From contig NZ_WTUZ01000005.1 of NCBI RefSeq assembly GCF_009882985.1, positions 1 to 64,000 of the forward strand: a stretch of 64,000 bases of DNA, in the 5' to 3' direction. Below are positions 7,934-17,356 of this stretch, piece after piece. Origin of the DNA: Paenibacillus silvestris (lineage in GTDB: Bacteria > Bacillota > Bacilli > Paenibacillales > NBRC-103111). The notes below the pieces were generated by a model. It was not told where the DNA came from. It saw only the letters and a program-made list of their open reading frames with translations, and made no database searches. How positions within the stretch are numbered: position 1 is the first letter of the stretch; each line of letters opens with the position of its first letter. A program made the translations under genes and the position numbers.

Positions 7934-8899
7934 ATGGCACTCATTGAGGTATTTCCCAATAGCCCGACAGCCATACAAGATGCGGTTACCTTATCGAATG
8001 AAGGCGATGTTATTTTGGTACATAGAGGTGTGTACCATGAAAATGTACAAGTTTCCAGTGTGAAAAACAACATTCGGATCATCTCCAAATATAAATATGG
8101 TGCAATTCTTGATGGAAACTGTATGCTGCTTGAAGCATTTGAGTTAAATAGTGTTGCTGGTGTAGAAATTTATGGTTTTAGAATTAAAAACTACCTTTCA
8201 CGTGGTATTCAGCTTATTAGTGCGAAATCCAATCATATCCTTAGTAATAAAATAAGCGATATTGGCGGGGGTGTTAATCCGGTTGGTATTTATGCTACTA
8301 ATTCCGTGGGTAATCTGTTCATGAAGAATGTCGTAGAGCGAATCGGAAGCACGGGATCTGGTACAGGTATTACACTTCAAGCTGTCACTGGAAATTGGGT
8401 GATTAAGAATAAGCTCAAGCACAATTCAGCGCATGGTATTGAGATCATAGATGGCAATCACCATGCGATTGTGGGCAATCAGATATCCAATAATAAAGGG
8501 GACGGAATTCTGGTGAATTGGTTAGATAATAACCTTATTTATGATAATAAGATAACTAACAATGGAAATAACGGAGTGAATGCGCAGTGCACAAATACGA
8601 TCATTTTGAATAGCAAAATCAAGGGTAACCGCGATAATGGCTTGCTAATTTCGTTTAATTATAACTTTGCTGGATTTAATGAGATCAAAGAAAACAAGCA
8701 AAGCGGTATTCAAGTTTCCTCTGATTTAAATGACATTCAGAATAATAAAATCGAAAAAAATGAAGATAACGGCGTAGTCATTCATGATCCACATACAGCA
8801 AATTTGGTGTTCGAAAATCAGTTCAAACGCAATAACCCTCATAATATTAAAGATCAAGGCGAGAACAATACGATTATACAGAATACGATCAAAGAATAA
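7934..8899 (+). CDS. Right-handed parallel beta-helix repeat protein (NosD/DUF1565-like)
   Basis: 321 aa, start supported by GAGGTGATAGA. It opens with IQDAVTLSNEGDVILVHRGVYHENV, typical of DUF1565/pectate-lyase-fold proteins. About ten repeats of the coil pattern N-x-I-x-x-N-x-x-x-G-I follow (for example HAIVGNQISNNKGDGILV). No signal peptide. Such folds bind or cut polysaccharides or act as structural proteins; no catalytic residues can be assigned. Confidence 0.75.
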   Translation: MALIEVFPNSPTAIQDAVTLSNEGDVILVHRGVYHENVQVSSVKNNIRIISKYKYGAILDGNCMLLEAFELNSVAGVEIYGFRIKNYLSRGIQLISAKSNHILSNKISDIGGGVNPVGIYATNSVGNLFMKNVVERIGSTGSGTGITLQAVTGNWVIKNKLKHNSAHGIEIIDGNHHAIVGNQISNNKGDGILVNWLDNNLIYDNKITNNGNNGVNAQCTNTIILNSKIKGNRDNGLLISFNYNFAGFNEIKENKQSGIQVSSDLNDIQNNKIEKNEDNGVVIHDPHTANLVFENQFKRNNPHNIKDQGENNTIIQNTIKE

Positions 8900-8915
8900 G
8901 CATCATCCAAGGGGA

Positions 8916-8959
8916 GCCAAACAGGTTGTCGTAGTTATCACTGCGGCAGCCTGTTTGGC
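8916..8959 (+). terminator. Terminator-like hairpin
   Basis: GCCAAACAGG...CCTGTTTGGC with a GTCG/CGGC extension, right after the beta-helix gene. Long stem but no T-run. Confidence 0.5.
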
Positions 8960-9077
8960 ATACAACGAATCATAAAAAAACACAAAGGCCTTAAATTTAT
9001 CACATGGCGTGTAGCATTCAATCCCTGTATGATCAAGTAACCGTTAATGGGCAAATATGGATGCGGATGGTGGTTCG

Positions 9078-9860
9078 ATGTACAAAGCTCTGATTGTTGA
9101 CGACGAAAAAATTGAACGCGAAGGCATCAAATTTTTAATAGAAACAATGGGGCTGAACCTGACAACGGCTGAAGCGGAAAATGGCGTCAAAGCCTTGGAT
9201 TATTTACAAGCACACGAAGTGGATATTCTGTTTACGGATATTCGTATGCCATTTATGGATGGGCTGGCGCTTGCATCGCAAGCAAAGAAGCTTAACCCCA
9301 AGCTTAAAGTTATTATTGTAAGCGCATTCGGTGAATTTGAGTATGCCAAACAAGCCATTCAAATCCATGTCATTCACTATTTGCTGAAGCCCGTTGAAGT
9401 AGCTGAGTTTCTGGAGGTTGTCACTCAAGTTGTTACGTTATGCGATGAAGATCGGGAACAAAGGGAACAAACGCTTAAGCTTCAGCAAGTAAACGAAATG
9501 GGAAATCGTTACGTTCAGCAATCGTCTGCGGAGTCACCCAGGAAGGTGATAGGTGAGGTAATAAAGGTTATTCACCGCGATTATGGACAGGATATCAGCC
9601 TGGATTCTTTGGCGGAGAAAGCATGCTTGTCTCCGAGCTATTTGAGCCACCTTTTCAAGAAAGAAACAGGTGCTAGTCTTGTGAAATATATAACTTGTTA
9701 CAGGCTAGACAAAGCGGGTGAACTGCTCCGGAGTACCAATAAGAAAATCTCCGATATTTCCAATGAAGTGGGCTATACGAACTTTGCTTATTTCTGTTCC
9801 ATATTCAAAAATTATTACGGGAAAACTCCCGCCAAGTATCGGGAAGGGGATCCCGCATGA
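9078..9860 (+). CDS. YesN-type response regulator with AraC output domain
   Basis: 260 aa from the ATG at 9078; an in-frame ATG at 9057 is possible, and neither has a clear ribosome binding site. The receiver domain (1-120) carries the acidic pocket D8-D9 and phospho-acceptor Asp54 in FTDIRMP. The AraC DNA-binding domain is at about 158-258 (SLDSLAEKACLSPSYLSHLF; ISDISNEVGYTNFAYFCSIF). Its gene overlaps the sensor kinase gene by 4 bp (ATGA), so the two form a translationally coupled two-component pair. Expected to activate the sugar-uptake genes that follow. Confidence 0.9.
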   Translation: MYKALIVDDEKIEREGIKFLIETMGLNLTTAEAENGVKALDYLQAHEVDILFTDIRMPFMDGLALASQAKKLNPKLKVIIVSAFGEFEYAKQAIQIHVIHYLLKPVEVAEFLEVVTQVVTLCDEDREQREQTLKLQQVNEMGNRYVQQSSAESPRKVIGEVIKVIHRDYGQDISLDSLAEKACLSPSYLSHLFKKETGASLVKYITCYRLDKAGELLRSTNKKISDISNEVGYTNFAYFCSIFKNYYGKTPAKYREGDPA

Positions 9861-11578
9861 GCCGCTGGCTGGACGTGCTTAGAAATATGCGCTTTAAACA
9901 AAAGCTCATTCTTTCGTACCTCGTTGTAAGCTTGATTCCTCTGGCTTTGCTTGGAACCTATTCGTACAATCAATCCAAGCTGTTCATCCAAAGACAAGCG
10001 ATTCAAGGCTTGCAGAATACCGTTGCAACGTTGGCAAGAGGGATGAATGATAAGACCGAACAGGTTGAGCGGACGGTCGATTCTGTCGTTATGAATACAG
10101 GTCTACAGCGCATTTTTGGTACAAATTATACAAGCCTTACGCTTCTTTCCGAGGACCTCAGAAATTATGTGAGTCCCTATTTTAGCATGATCAAAAATAT
10201 GAACACGGACATCTTGCAGCTCACCGTATATACATCTGGCAGTATGCCTGAGTATGGTGAGTTTATTCTTTCGTTGAATCGGATTAAGGAGACGAGCCAG
10301 TGGTATAAGGACGGTGTAGAGCTTAAGAAAACGGGATGGTTTCTTGAAGGCACGGAACTTGCTGTATACAGACAGTTTCCAACGATTCTATATAATCAGA
10401 TGACCGGTATCCTGTACTTGAAGCTGAACATAGAACGTTTTTTTGATTCGCTTACTTCGGTGACAACAGCGCAGTCCGCACGGGAGGGAATATTTATCTC
10501 CGACCCCAATAATCGTATCGTTTACTCCAAAAACAAAGATTCTATGGCCATTCAAAAACAGATGCTGCAGAACCCAAAACGCTCCACGGGTATGATCGAA
10601 GTGGGTGGGCTTCCTTACATCATGATTCAGGAGCCTCTTCATCAAGCCAATTGGACTCTTTATTATTATATACCCGTACAGGACATTTCCATGGATGCGA
10701 CCAGTATAGTAAAAGCGACGATTGCGCTCATACTTACCTGCATGGTCCTATTAGTTGCGCTTATATCGATATTTTCACATTCCATGATCAAACGTATATA
10801 TCATCTCAATAAATTAATGAAGCAAGTGCAATTGGGTAATTTGCAAATGGATATCCGAAGCGAGAGCAGGGATGAAATCGGGGAGTTAACGAATCGCTTC
10901 GGCGTTATGCTGCGACGTATTAATGAACTGGTGACGGAAGTCTATCAGAACAAGCTTATTCAGAAGGAAGCGGAGTTTAAGGCACTCCAGGCTCAAATTA
11001 ATCCGCATTTTTTGTACAATACGTTGTCAGTTATTAACTGGAAATCATTGAAGATAGGTGCTACGGATATAAGCCATGTCGTTACAATGTTATCTAGATT
11101 TTACCGGACTGCTCTAAATCGAGGGGAAAGCTTGACCACTCTCAAAGATGAACTGCAGAACACACAGTCGTTCCTAGAAATTCAGTTAGTGATGCACGAT
11201 TACAGCTTTGAAGTCAGCTACCAGATTGATGACGAGATTTATCAGTACGACACGGTGAATCTATCGATTCAGCCGCTTGTCGAGAATGCGATCGTGCATG
11301 GGATTGACCAAAAGCAAGAAGGCGGCGGTAAGCTGACGATTATGGCTCTGGCAAACAAGGACGCGATTGAAATTCATGTAACGGACAATGGACCTGGTAT
11401 CGATAAGATGCTGCTCGGCGAAATTCTGATTAAACAATCTAAAGGGTATGGATTAAAAAATGTAAACGAGCGGATAAAATTAGTGTTCGGAAAAGAGTAT
11501 GGCATTGATGTGATTAGTGAAGTAGGACGAGGCACGACGATGAAAATGACGATTCCGAAATATAGAAATACGAAATAG
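9857..11578 (+). CDS. YesM-type sensor histidine kinase
   Basis: 573 aa. The first membrane segment is at about 15-35, followed by an extracellular Cache-like sensor, a second segment at about 281-305, then a HAMP linker. The His_kinase motif QAQINPHFLYNT places the phospho-His near residue 385. The ATPase domain has N-box PLVENAIVHG and the G-boxes DNGPGID and GYGLKN. Partner of the upstream YesN protein. It presumably senses a carbohydrate or a liganded binding protein at the membrane. Confidence 0.9.
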   Translation: MSRWLDVLRNMRFKQKLILSYLVVSLIPLALLGTYSYNQSKLFIQRQAIQGLQNTVATLARGMNDKTEQVERTVDSVVMNTGLQRIFGTNYTSLTLLSEDLRNYVSPYFSMIKNMNTDILQLTVYTSGSMPEYGEFILSLNRIKETSQWYKDGVELKKTGWFLEGTELAVYRQFPTILYNQMTGILYLKLNIERFFDSLTSVTTAQSAREGIFISDPNNRIVYSKNKDSMAIQKQMLQNPKRSTGMIEVGGLPYIMIQEPLHQANWTLYYYIPVQDISMDATSIVKATIALILTCMVLLVALISIFSHSMIKRIYHLNKLMKQVQLGNLQMDIRSESRDEIGELTNRFGVMLRRINELVTEVYQNKLIQKEAEFKALQAQINPHFLYNTLSVINWKSLKIGATDISHVVTMLSRFYRTALNRGESLTTLKDELQNTQSFLEIQLVMHDYSFEVSYQIDDEIYQYDTVNLSIQPLVENAIVHGIDQKQEGGGKLTIMALANKDAIEIHVTDNGPGIDKMLLGEILIKQSKGYGLKNVNERIKLVFGKEYGIDVISEVGRGTTMKMTIPKYRNTK

Positions 11579-11650
11579 CAATAAATCGATATTTTTCTAA
11601 AAAATGAGATAAATCAATAAAAAAAGTGCTGTGCTATAGTAAATATCAAG

Positions 11651-11664
11651 TGAATGCGCATTCA
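11651..11664 (+). promoter_or_regulatory. Palindrome resembling a catabolite-responsive element (cre)
   Basis: TGAATGCGCATTCA is a perfect 14-bp palindrome 30 bp before the first permease gene. It matches the CcpA cre consensus (TGNAANCGNWNNCA) with one mismatch. Carbon-catabolite control of this sugar operon is a reasonable inference; a YesN site is the alternative. Confidence 0.45.
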
Positions 11665-11693
11665 TTTCATAGCATGGGAAAGGAGAGGTCATC

Positions 11694-12653
11694 TTGCAGG
11701 ATTCTGTTGTTGCTAACCAGAGAACCAAAACCATGTCCAGAACGAAAAGCGAATTCAGTCGGAAATTAAAAGGCTATCAAGTTCTTTACTTTATGCTGCT
11801 GCCAGGTTTGCTTTATTTTATTCTTTTTCACTATGTCCCGATCTATGGTGTTGTTCTTGCGTTTAAAAATTTCAAAATCATGCAGGGCATTTTGGCTAGC
11901 CCATGGGTTGGATTCGAGCATTTTCAGAAAGTATTTGCGGATCCGAACTTTTACCGAGTTTTAAACAATACCCTCATAATCAGCCTGTATAAAATCGTAT
12001 TTGCGTTCCCAATTCCGATCATATTTGCCCTCCTATTAAGTGAAATAACGAGAGAACGGTTTAAAAGGCTTGTTCAGACGATCTCCTATTTACCTCATTT
12101 CATGTCTTGGGTCATATTGGCAGGGATATTCATTAGCATCTTCTCGCTGAACGGTCCTGTCAACGCGATTGTTAAACTCTTCGGTGGAGATCCTGTCCTA
12201 TTCATGGCTGACGATCGATATTTCCGTTCCATTCTGGTCATGACGGACATTTACCAAGGATTCGGTTGGGGCTCCATCGTTTATTTTGCGGCGATAGCCG
12301 GGATTGATCCGCAGCTTCAGGAAGCAGCTATTATGGATGGTGCCAATCGTTTTAAAAGAATGATCTATATTACGCTCCCGATGCTGTTACCCGTCATCTC
12401 CATTATGCTTATTCTTCGAATGGCCCATGTACTGGATGCCGGCTTCGATCAAATTTTCAATATGTATAACCCCAAAGTGTATGGGGTTTCTGACATTCTC
12501 GATACTTTCGTGTATAGAAAAGGGTTGCTGGAAACGAATTATAGCTACGCGACAGCGGTTGGACTTTTTAAATCCGTCGTAGCCCTTGTTCTAATCGTGC
12601 TTGTCAATAAAGCGGTTCACATGATGGGAGGAAAGGACCATACCCTTTGGTAA
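11694..12653 (+). CDS. LplB-type ABC sugar transporter permease
   Basis: 319 aa, TTG start after AAGGAGAGG. Six membrane segments follow a basic N-terminal tail. The cytoplasmic EAA loop reads EAAIMDGANRFKRMIYITLP, with which permeases dock on the shared ATPase. LplB/YtcP permeases import oligosaccharides with a large lipoprotein binding protein, and no ATPase gene is present here, as is usual for the class. First gene of a run of four (permease, permease, binding protein, glycosidase). Confidence 0.9.
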   Translation: MQDSVVANQRTKTMSRTKSEFSRKLKGYQVLYFMLLPGLLYFILFHYVPIYGVVLAFKNFKIMQGILASPWVGFEHFQKVFADPNFYRVLNNTLIISLYKIVFAFPIPIIFALLLSEITRERFKRLVQTISYLPHFMSWVILAGIFISIFSLNGPVNAIVKLFGGDPVLFMADDRYFRSILVMTDIYQGFGWGSIVYFAAIAGIDPQLQEAAIMDGANRFKRMIYITLPMLLPVISIMLILRMAHVLDAGFDQIFNMYNPKVYGVSDILDTFVYRKGLLETNYSYATAVGLFKSVVALVLIVLVNKAVHMMGGKDHTLW

Positions 12654-12683
12654 TCATGCACGAGGGATGGAGGACATCTGCCT

Positions 12684-13571
12684 ATGAGATATACGAAACA
12701 AACTACCGCAGAGAAGATCGGTGAATTCTCACTCTACCTGGTTATGATTGTGATCACACTTATCACCTTGTACCCTTTTTGGAATCAAGTGGTAACGTCG
12801 GTTAGTGCTGAGAACACCTTATACACAACCGGGATGCTGCTTCTTCCGAGCAAGCTTTCTTTTGAAAGCTACCATGTTATTTTTCAATATAAAGCGATCT
12901 GGTCCGGTTATGGCAACACGATTCTTCGAACGGTTCTGGCCGTAAGTCTAAGTTTAACTTTTACCGCGTTGTTCGCTTATCCATTATCCAAAAAAGATTT
13001 GCCCTTCAACCGAGGCATTACATCACTTGTTCTGTTCACCATGCTGTTCAGCGGAGGTTTAATTCCTAATTATCTGCTCATTAAGAAACTGGGCATTTAT
13101 AACTCCATTTGGGCTCTTGTATTGCCTAGTATGATCAGTGCGTTCAATGCATTAATTATGAGAAACTTCTTCCGATCCATTCCGGAGAGCTTGGAAGAGT
13201 CTGCGCGTGTGGACGGAGCAGGGTACTTTTTTATTTTTCGTAAAATCATAGTGCCTCTATCTAAACCGGTATTGGCTACTGTCGCCTTGTGGATTGCCGT
13301 ACAACATTGGAACGCTTGGTTTGATGCATTAATTTATATCACTGACCCGAAGAAACAGGTGCTGCAGGTCGTCCTTCGAAAAATCATCGTAGATAACAAT
13401 ATGGATCAATTGAACGCAATGCTGTATCAGTTCGATCAGAAGGACATGTTCTCTACGCGCCAGTTGCAAGCTACGGTCATTATGTTTTCGGTCATTCCTA
13501 TGTTGGTAATTTATCCATTCGTGCAAAAGTATTTTGTTAAAGGGATCATGATCGGTGCCGTGAAAGGATAA
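12684..13571 (+). CDS. YtcP/CUT1-type ABC sugar transporter permease
   Basis: 295 aa with six membrane segments and the EAA loop ESARVDGAGYFFIFRKIIVP. Second half of the permease heterodimer; it starts 30 bp after the LplB-like gene with GGATGGAGGAC upstream. Same transcript as the binding protein 4 bp downstream. Confidence 0.9.
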   Translation: MRYTKQTTAEKIGEFSLYLVMIVITLITLYPFWNQVVTSVSAENTLYTTGMLLLPSKLSFESYHVIFQYKAIWSGYGNTILRTVLAVSLSLTFTALFAYPLSKKDLPFNRGITSLVLFTMLFSGGLIPNYLLIKKLGIYNSIWALVLPSMISAFNALIMRNFFRSIPESLEESARVDGAGYFFIFRKIIVPLSKPVLATVALWIAVQHWNAWFDALIYITDPKKQVLQVVLRKIIVDNNMDQLNAMLYQFDQKDMFSTRQLQATVIMFSVIPMLVIYPFVQKYFVKGIMIGAVKG

Positions 13572-13574
13572 ACA

Positions 13575-15182
13575 ATGGGGATAGAAAGGATGATTACATT
13601 GAAGAAGATGATTCCAGTGGCATTAGGTGTAGCCTTGTTTGGGTCAGTTCTGGCTGGTTGTTCGACGGAAAAAGGCTTAAATGGGGAACAAAGTACAGCA
13701 CCGCAGGTTGATAAAAAATTTAAGTTGAGCTATTTAAATCAAAACTACGATAAAACCGTCAAAGATTCTTATGCCATCAAATATGTAGAGAATAAATTTA
13801 ATGTTGAAATTGAACAGCTTCCAAGATCGAAAGATAATTACAAGGAAGAGTTACTGCTAAAAGTGGCTTCTGGGGAAATCCCAGACGTTTGGGTGGATTT
13901 AGGTTTTCCCGAATATGAGAAACTGGTGAATCAGGGAGCTGTTGCCGAAATTCCGCAGGAGCTTATCGAGAAGAATGCCCCCAATTATTGGGCTTGGTTA
14001 AAGAAGCATCTGGGTGATGATCCTTTGAAGCTGTACAAGAGAGAGGGCAAGAACTATTCCATGCCGATCATCCAGACACTAGGGCCCGACCGTACGGTAG
14101 TTGGATTGCGTAAAGATTGGTTAGACAATGTTGGCATCACGAAGAGTCCTGAAACTTTGGAAGAATTCGAAGATGCTTTGCGCAAATTCCGCAATAACGA
14201 CCCTGACAAAAACGGTAAAAAGGATACCTACGGTTGGACGGGTCAAGCTGTTGGTGTGAAAGATATATTTAGCCCGGTATTCGGAGCCTTCGGCGTATTC
14301 CCAGGCACTTTTACAGACAAGGATGGTAAAATCGTGCGGGGAGAGATTGAGCCAGGAGCGAAACAAGCGCTGACGATTCTCAATAAATGGTACAAGGAAG
14401 AACTGCTTGATCCCGAATTTGTTTTGAACAAAGGTCAGAATGTTGACGATAAAATTATTTCAAGCAAAGCTGGAATTGTAACCGCTTCCTGGTATCAATT
14501 TATTACGAAGGCCGCTTTTTTTGATGGAAAATATTATGATAAGCTTCGTGCCAATGTGCCTGCTGCTAACTGGGTGTTAACTGCTGGACCCAAAGGTCCT
14601 GACGGACAACAGGGCACCGTCCAATTGAACCCAATCGCAAGCTCGGGCGGCCAATTCGGCAAACATATGGAAAATGATAAAGAGAAAATGGCCAAGTATT
14701 TGCAGGTTGCGGATGCTACCGCTTTTGATGCGGAGACTTTTGAGAATATTGTGTATGGGGAAAAAGGAAAAACCTACAATAAAGGCGAGAAAGGTGATTA
14801 TAAGTATCTTCCTCCATTCGATAAAGAAGAAGAGCAGATTAAGTTCGGAATCGGTCAACAATATACGTTCCTGGGCAAATCATTTAATGATTATGACTTC
14901 CAGACTCCCTATATGACCCTTAACGAGTTAATGTCCTTGCGGAAGGCCTCCGAGCATATTGGCAAAGGAAAATATGATATTATGCAGCCAATTGCGATTG
15001 CAGCTTATAACGAAAACGTCGATGCATTGGATCAAATGACACTGAAATATTACATCGATATGATTACGGGTCAGCGTCCTGTAAGTGATTTCGATAAGTA
15101 TGTAGAAGAATGGAAAAAAGCAGGCGGTTCTAAGGTAATGGCCGAAGCCCAGAAGAAATATGAAGAAAATTTCAAGAAATAA
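13575..15182 (+). CDS. Extracellular solute-binding lipoprotein (family 1)
   Basis: 535 aa. The lipoprotein signal peptide ends in the lipobox VLAGC, giving lipidated Cys29. The mature part shows the large-SBP pattern of YesM/N-linked systems (KVASGEIPDVWVD, VGLRKDWLDNVGI, NDPDKNGKKDTYGWTG, a Ca-loop-like segment). It captures an oligosaccharide outside the membrane for the two permeases. GAAAGGATAAACA before the ATG at 13575 supports the start. Confidence 0.9.
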   Translation: MGIERMITLKKMIPVALGVALFGSVLAGCSTEKGLNGEQSTAPQVDKKFKLSYLNQNYDKTVKDSYAIKYVENKFNVEIEQLPRSKDNYKEELLLKVASGEIPDVWVDLGFPEYEKLVNQGAVAEIPQELIEKNAPNYWAWLKKHLGDDPLKLYKREGKNYSMPIIQTLGPDRTVVGLRKDWLDNVGITKSPETLEEFEDALRKFRNNDPDKNGKKDTYGWTGQAVGVKDIFSPVFGAFGVFPGTFTDKDGKIVRGEIEPGAKQALTILNKWYKEELLDPEFVLNKGQNVDDKIISSKAGIVTASWYQFITKAAFFDGKYYDKLRANVPAANWVLTAGPKGPDGQQGTVQLNPIASSGGQFGKHMENDKEKMAKYLQVADATAFDAETFENIVYGEKGKTYNKGEKGDYKYLPPFDKEEEQIKFGIGQQYTFLGKSFNDYDFQTPYMTLNELMSLRKASEHIGKGKYDIMQPIAIAAYNENVDALDQMTLKYYIDMITGQRPVSDFDKYVEEWKKAGGSKVMAEAQKKYEENFKK

Positions 15183-15224
15183 ATTGGCGCGATGATATCA
15201 AAGATTGGAAGGAAGGTGTTGTCG

Positions 15225-17060
15225 ATGAACGAGGCAGTTCAGTCTATACGTAAGCAGATTTGGCACCTGTCATCCCCGGATGGCAGGCTGCAGGTCAACG
15301 TGATGTTGAGTGATCAAGGAAGCTTGTCCTATCAAGTGGAAATAAACGGTACCGAGTTGATTGCCACTTCTCCACTAGGAATTATTACAGACCGGATGGC
15401 TTTTACGGAAGGTTTAGAATTCATTGGCATAGCCTCTACAGAAATTAATGAGAGCTATTCGATGCCACATGGAAAAATGAAACATTGTGTCCATCAAGCC
15501 AATGAGATGGCGCTTCATTTTACTAAGCGTACGCATGCACTGCAGGTGTTCTTCCGGGCTTACGACGATGCGATTGCCTTCCGCTATCAAATGCCGGAAG
15601 AAGGTTACCTTCAGATACTCTCGGAACCAACGGGATTCGCGCTTCCTCAGGATCGTCTAATCAATGTGTGGGCGCAGAAGTTCATGGAGTGCTACGAGCG
15701 GACTTATGATCATAGCATGCTTGAGCTAATGGAAGAGGACGGCTATGCGATGCCTATGCTGTTCCAGATTGGCAACGATGGATGGATGCTTCTTAGTGAA
15801 GCCGGGGTCTACGGCAGCTACTGTGCTTCTCATCTGAAAGTAAGTAAGAAACATCCGCGTTTGCTTGAGCTTGCTTTTGCACCGGACCAGGAGGGACCGA
15901 ATGTTACGGAGGGACCCTTCGCTACCCCTTGGAGAGTAGCCATCATCGGTGATGAGCTTTCGACGATTGTCGAATCCATGGCGGTCTTTCATTTGAATCC
16001 GCCGAGCGTGATTGAGGACATGTCTTGGATTCGTCCAGGCCGATCCGCCTGGTCATGGTATTCAGACAGTGCTTCTTGCAGAGATCAGGAGAAGCAGCTC
16101 CGATTCATTGACTTCGCAGCTAATATGGGATGGGAATATTCCTTGGTGGATGGCGGCTGGGACAGGGAGGAGAGCACGGTCAATGTGCCTGAATTGATCG
16201 AGTACGCGGAGACCAAAGGTGTTGGTATCTGGTTATGGAGTCATTTCAAAGGGCTTAAAGAGGAAGAAATGTGCCGGAGCAAGATGAGATTGTGGTCAAG
16301 CTGGGGTGTGAAAGGTGTCAAAGTCGACTTCTTCGACAGCGACTCGCAAGAACGGATTCAAGTGTATGATAGAATTGCTGAAGTAGCGCTTGAGAATCAA
16401 CTCATGATCAATTACCATGGAGCAACGAAGCCCTCTGGCGAACAGCGGCGGTGGCCACATGTGATGACGAGGGAAGGTATATTTGGTGCGGAGTATTGGA
16501 AAAATCCGTTGAACGAAGGACCGAATGCTGTGCATAACTGTACGGTGCCTTTTACCCGCAATGTAGTCGGCTCTATGGACTATACACCTGTCACGTTCAC
16601 CAATTTAACCCGCACCGGTCATTGTCATCAATTAGCGTTAGCAGTATTGTTCGAATCTGCCGTGCAAAACTTTGCAGACTCTATTGAAGCTTATGAGCAA
16701 AGTGCAGGGAAGCCTTTTCTACAGCAAGTGCCCACAACTTGGGATCAAACACTGCTGCTGGAAGGATTTCCGGGGCGATACGTCACGATGGCACGTCGGA
16801 GTGGCTCCGATTGGTTCGTAGGCGCAATCTGTGCAGCTAGCGGAAGAACTGCTTGTGTGAACCTCGATTTTCTCGAGGATGGGGTAGTCTACATAGCGGA
16901 GATATACGAGGAAGTGTTCGATAAGCTGGATCATTATCGGTTTAAACATGCCACCGAAATAACAATTCGGCATGAAACAGTCACCAAGAAGGATTCACTT
17001 CTTATGAAATTGCGAGTGAACGGTGGCAGCGTGATCCGGATTGTAAAAGCTTCTAATTGA
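15225..17060 (+). CDS. Glycoside hydrolase family 97 (alpha-galactosidase/alpha-glucosidase type)
   Basis: 611 aa from the ATG at 15225 (AAGGAAGGTG upstream), preferred over the ATG at 15192. No signal peptide, so it acts inside the cell on imported sugar. The N-terminal beta-supersandwich begins LSSPDGRLQVNVMLSD. The TIM barrel has VKVDFFDSDSQ with Asp368, and TREGIFGAEYW with a candidate acid Glu. In GH97 the retaining enzymes carry an Asp nucleophile at the strand-4 KVDF position, which inverting SusB-type enzymes lack, so a retaining, alpha-galactosidase-like activity is inferred. Last gene of the uptake operon. Confidence 0.8.
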   Translation: MNEAVQSIRKQIWHLSSPDGRLQVNVMLSDQGSLSYQVEINGTELIATSPLGIITDRMAFTEGLEFIGIASTEINESYSMPHGKMKHCVHQANEMALHFTKRTHALQVFFRAYDDAIAFRYQMPEEGYLQILSEPTGFALPQDRLINVWAQKFMECYERTYDHSMLELMEEDGYAMPMLFQIGNDGWMLLSEAGVYGSYCASHLKVSKKHPRLLELAFAPDQEGPNVTEGPFATPWRVAIIGDELSTIVESMAVFHLNPPSVIEDMSWIRPGRSAWSWYSDSASCRDQEKQLRFIDFAANMGWEYSLVDGGWDREESTVNVPELIEYAETKGVGIWLWSHFKGLKEEEMCRSKMRLWSSWGVKGVKVDFFDSDSQERIQVYDRIAEVALENQLMINYHGATKPSGEQRRWPHVMTREGIFGAEYWKNPLNEGPNAVHNCTVPFTRNVVGSMDYTPVTFTNLTRTGHCHQLALAVLFESAVQNFADSIEAYEQSAGKPFLQQVPTTWDQTLLLEGFPGRYVTMARRSGSDWFVGAICAASGRTACVNLDFLEDGVVYIAEIYEEVFDKLDHYRFKHATEITIRHETVTKKDSLLMKLRVNGGSVIRIVKASN

Positions 17061-17302
17061 AATCAAATACACCTATATTTGTGTCAAGAGTTAGCGACGC
17101 AAATGTAGGTGTTTATTCTATTTATTTTCATGTCGACATTTCATTGGTTACCAAGGGATTTTCTTACGATGCAAATACTATAACTTGGACGCTTCAAGTT
17201 GTACCCGAGCAGCTTGACTCCATGTTAGCTAGAATTCGTGTTGTGCTGGAAGATCATCAAAACTTTGAGGAGATAGTACCTCTCTGGTATAGAGAGCGTT
17301 AG
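17057..17302 (+). CDS. Doubtful 81-codon frame, possible gene relic
   Basis: A TTG start overlaps the GH97 stop by 4 bp and has no ribosome binding site, and the first 20 codons are the arms of the terminator at 17069-17112. The later part (ITWTLQVVPEQLDSMLARIR, EEIVPLWYRER) has protein-like composition, and a second hairpin follows its stop. It may be the surviving 3' end of a gene, or chance. No family recognised. Confidence 0.25.
   Translation: MKSNTPIFVSRVSDANVGVYSIYFHVDISLVTKGFSYDANTITWTLQVVPEQLDSMLARIRVVLEDHQNFEEIVPLWYRER
17069..17112 (+). terminator. Strong hairpin terminator of the sugar operon
   Basis: ACACCTATATTTGTGTC and GACGCAAATGTAGGTGT form a 17-bp stem with two G-T type pairs, then T-rich sequence, 9 bp after the GH97 stop. 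Confidence 0.75.
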
Positions 17303-17341
17303 TTCAGCAGGCGACAGGTCATGTCTGCCGCCTGCTGAACT
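17302..17341. terminator. Hairpin terminator
   Basis: GTTCAGCAGGCG and CGCCTGCTGAAC, a perfect 12-bp stem, between the frame ending at 17302 and the convergent SRPBCC gene. Confidence 0.6.
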
Positions 17342-17356
17342 AAATTCATGCACTTA

